Source: Candidatus Dormiibacterota bacterium
GTDB lineage: Bacteria > Chloroflexota > Dormibacteria > Aeolococcales > Aeolococcaceae
Assembly: GCA_003135255.1 (NCBI GenBank)
Contig: PLAX01000212.1
Coordinates: forward strand, 1-14,828
Direction of reading: 5' to 3'
DNA length: 14,828 nucleotides
Part shown: positions 14,279-14,828 of the stretch, piece by piece
How positions within the stretch are numbered: position 1 is the stretch's first letter
Layout of the letters: the number at the start of each line of letters is the position of its first letter
Made by a program: the position numbers and the translations under genes
The notes under the pieces: model-generated
What the model saw: the letters and a program-made list of their open reading frames with translations, nothing else
The model's database searches: none
Told to the model about the DNA's origin: nothing

Positions 14279-14536
14279 TCAGCGTGGTGCCGGCAGGTGC
14301 TGCTCGGCCCAGCGGGCGAGGGCCATCAGAGCGGGACGCAGTGCTGTACCCCGATCGGTGAGCCGGTAGATCGACGCAATCGGGGGACCCGGCAGCACCT
14401 CGCGGTCCACCAGGCCCGCCTTCTGGAGCTCCGCGAGGCGAGTCGAGAGCATCGCCTCGGTGATCCCCGGTATCCCCGCCGCGATCTCACCGAAGCGAGC
14501 CGGTCCGTCCAGGAGCGACCCGACGATCACTTCCAT
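14279..14536 (-). CDS. HxlR-family winged-helix regulator, N-terminally shortened
   Basis: The 85-residue frame begins MEVIVGSLLDGPARFGEIAAG and continues GITEAMLSTRLAEL, AGLVDREVLPGPP, YRLTDRGTALRPAL. This is the winged helix of HxlR-type transcription regulators, with the recognition helix at MLSTRLAEL and the wing ahead of YRLTDRG. Family members usually have about 20 more N-terminal residues, including a conserved Cys used for redox or aldehyde sensing and a GGKWTLL helix; both are missing. The frame remains open upstream but without the family sequence, and no good ribosome-binding site precedes the ATG. It is probably truncated and perhaps inactive. The target gene is not evident. Confidence 0.7.
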   Translation of the reverse strand: MEVIVGSLLDGPARFGEIAAGIPGITEAMLSTRLAELQKAGLVDREVLPGPPIASIYRLTDRGTALRPALMALARWAEQHLPAPR

Positions 14537-14828
14537 GGCGTCGACTCTACATCGGCTGTTGGTAGCGCCACTGGATGACCGTGGAATGGCGGAACTTGGC
14601 GGCGATACCGGCAGGGCGCCGCTGAGGGGCAGGCGCGTCGCGATGCGCTGGTCGAGGGCGGGGAAGGCTCGGTGGCGATCGCGTTGTTGGGCTTGCCCTC
14701 CGCGGCGGCAAACACGATGTGAGCTCAGGTGTCAACGATCGTGGGCGTGGTGTAGGCTCGGGTCCAAGCTTCGAGAGTGCGACGTTGTTCGGCGGATTAC
14801 GGTCCTCACCTAAGGCAGGATCTCGATG
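14537..14828 (-). other. Probable decayed coding DNA upstream of the HxlR gene
   Basis: Minus-strand frames give pieces that look coding but do not join: HIVFAAAEGKPNNAIATE in one frame, FPALDQRIATRLPLSGALP in the next, and AAKFRHSTVIQWRYQQPM ending in TAG in another. Together they suggest a frameshifted gene ending just before the HxlR frame. I do not recognise the protein. Confidence 0.3.

Overview
The window looks like high-GC actinobacterial DNA. A hand count of one 60-base line inside the cupin gene gives 40 G/C. DUF1345, DUF6131, the HxlR regulator and the remnants of IS256-like and IS110 transposases all have close relatives in Actinobacteria. The genus cannot be fixed from the sequence. 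Gene density is low: intact genes stand singly between stretches of decayed genes, insertion-sequence debris, hairpins and repeats. This is typical of an accessory region or a plasmid-like mosaic.

Layout. 1-410: the tail of a probable IS256-type transposase and the element's end. 410-2452: a secreted (alpha/alpha)-barrel carbohydrate-active protein with a C-terminal carbohydrate-binding-like module; its 3' end is overlapped by a frameshifted minus-strand remnant of another carbohydrate enzyme (2422-2735). 2741-3130: repeats and a tiny reading frame, then a DUF1345 membrane protein (3137-3760). 3761-4932: mostly decayed DNA, including a CorA-like fragment. 4933-5334: a cupin. 5460-6119: a short, atypical cis-prenyltransferase with clearly lower GC than its neighbours. 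6190-6510: a frameshifted IS110 transposase tail. 6702-8009: an NRAMP-related metal transporter. 8130-8285: a 51-aa DUF6131 membrane protein on the minus strand. 8359-8515: a second CorA-like fragment. 8531-9340: a MIP-family channel. 9341-10027: no gene, but a run of strong hairpins ending just before a truncated IS110 transposase start (10028-10210). 10711-12117: a phospholipase D-superfamily protein. 12118-13025: no intact gene, but half of a long-distance inverted repeat and a tRNA-Gly-like 3' half. 13026-13967: L-lactate dehydrogenase. 13968-14828: IS-end-like DNA, a shortened HxlR regulator and debris.

No pathway links the genes. Four are membrane proteins (DUF1345, NRAMP-like, DUF6131, MIP); the others act on extracellular glycans, phospholipids, isoprenoids and pyruvate. 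Apart from possible coupling of the tiny frame with DUF1345, no two intact genes form a convincing operon. The points most worth following are the bridge-RNA-like structure ahead of the IS110 fragment, the low-GC cis-prenyltransferase with a changed active-site loop, the tRNA 3' half that looks like an attachment-site scar, and two pairs of inverted repeats linking distant parts of the window.
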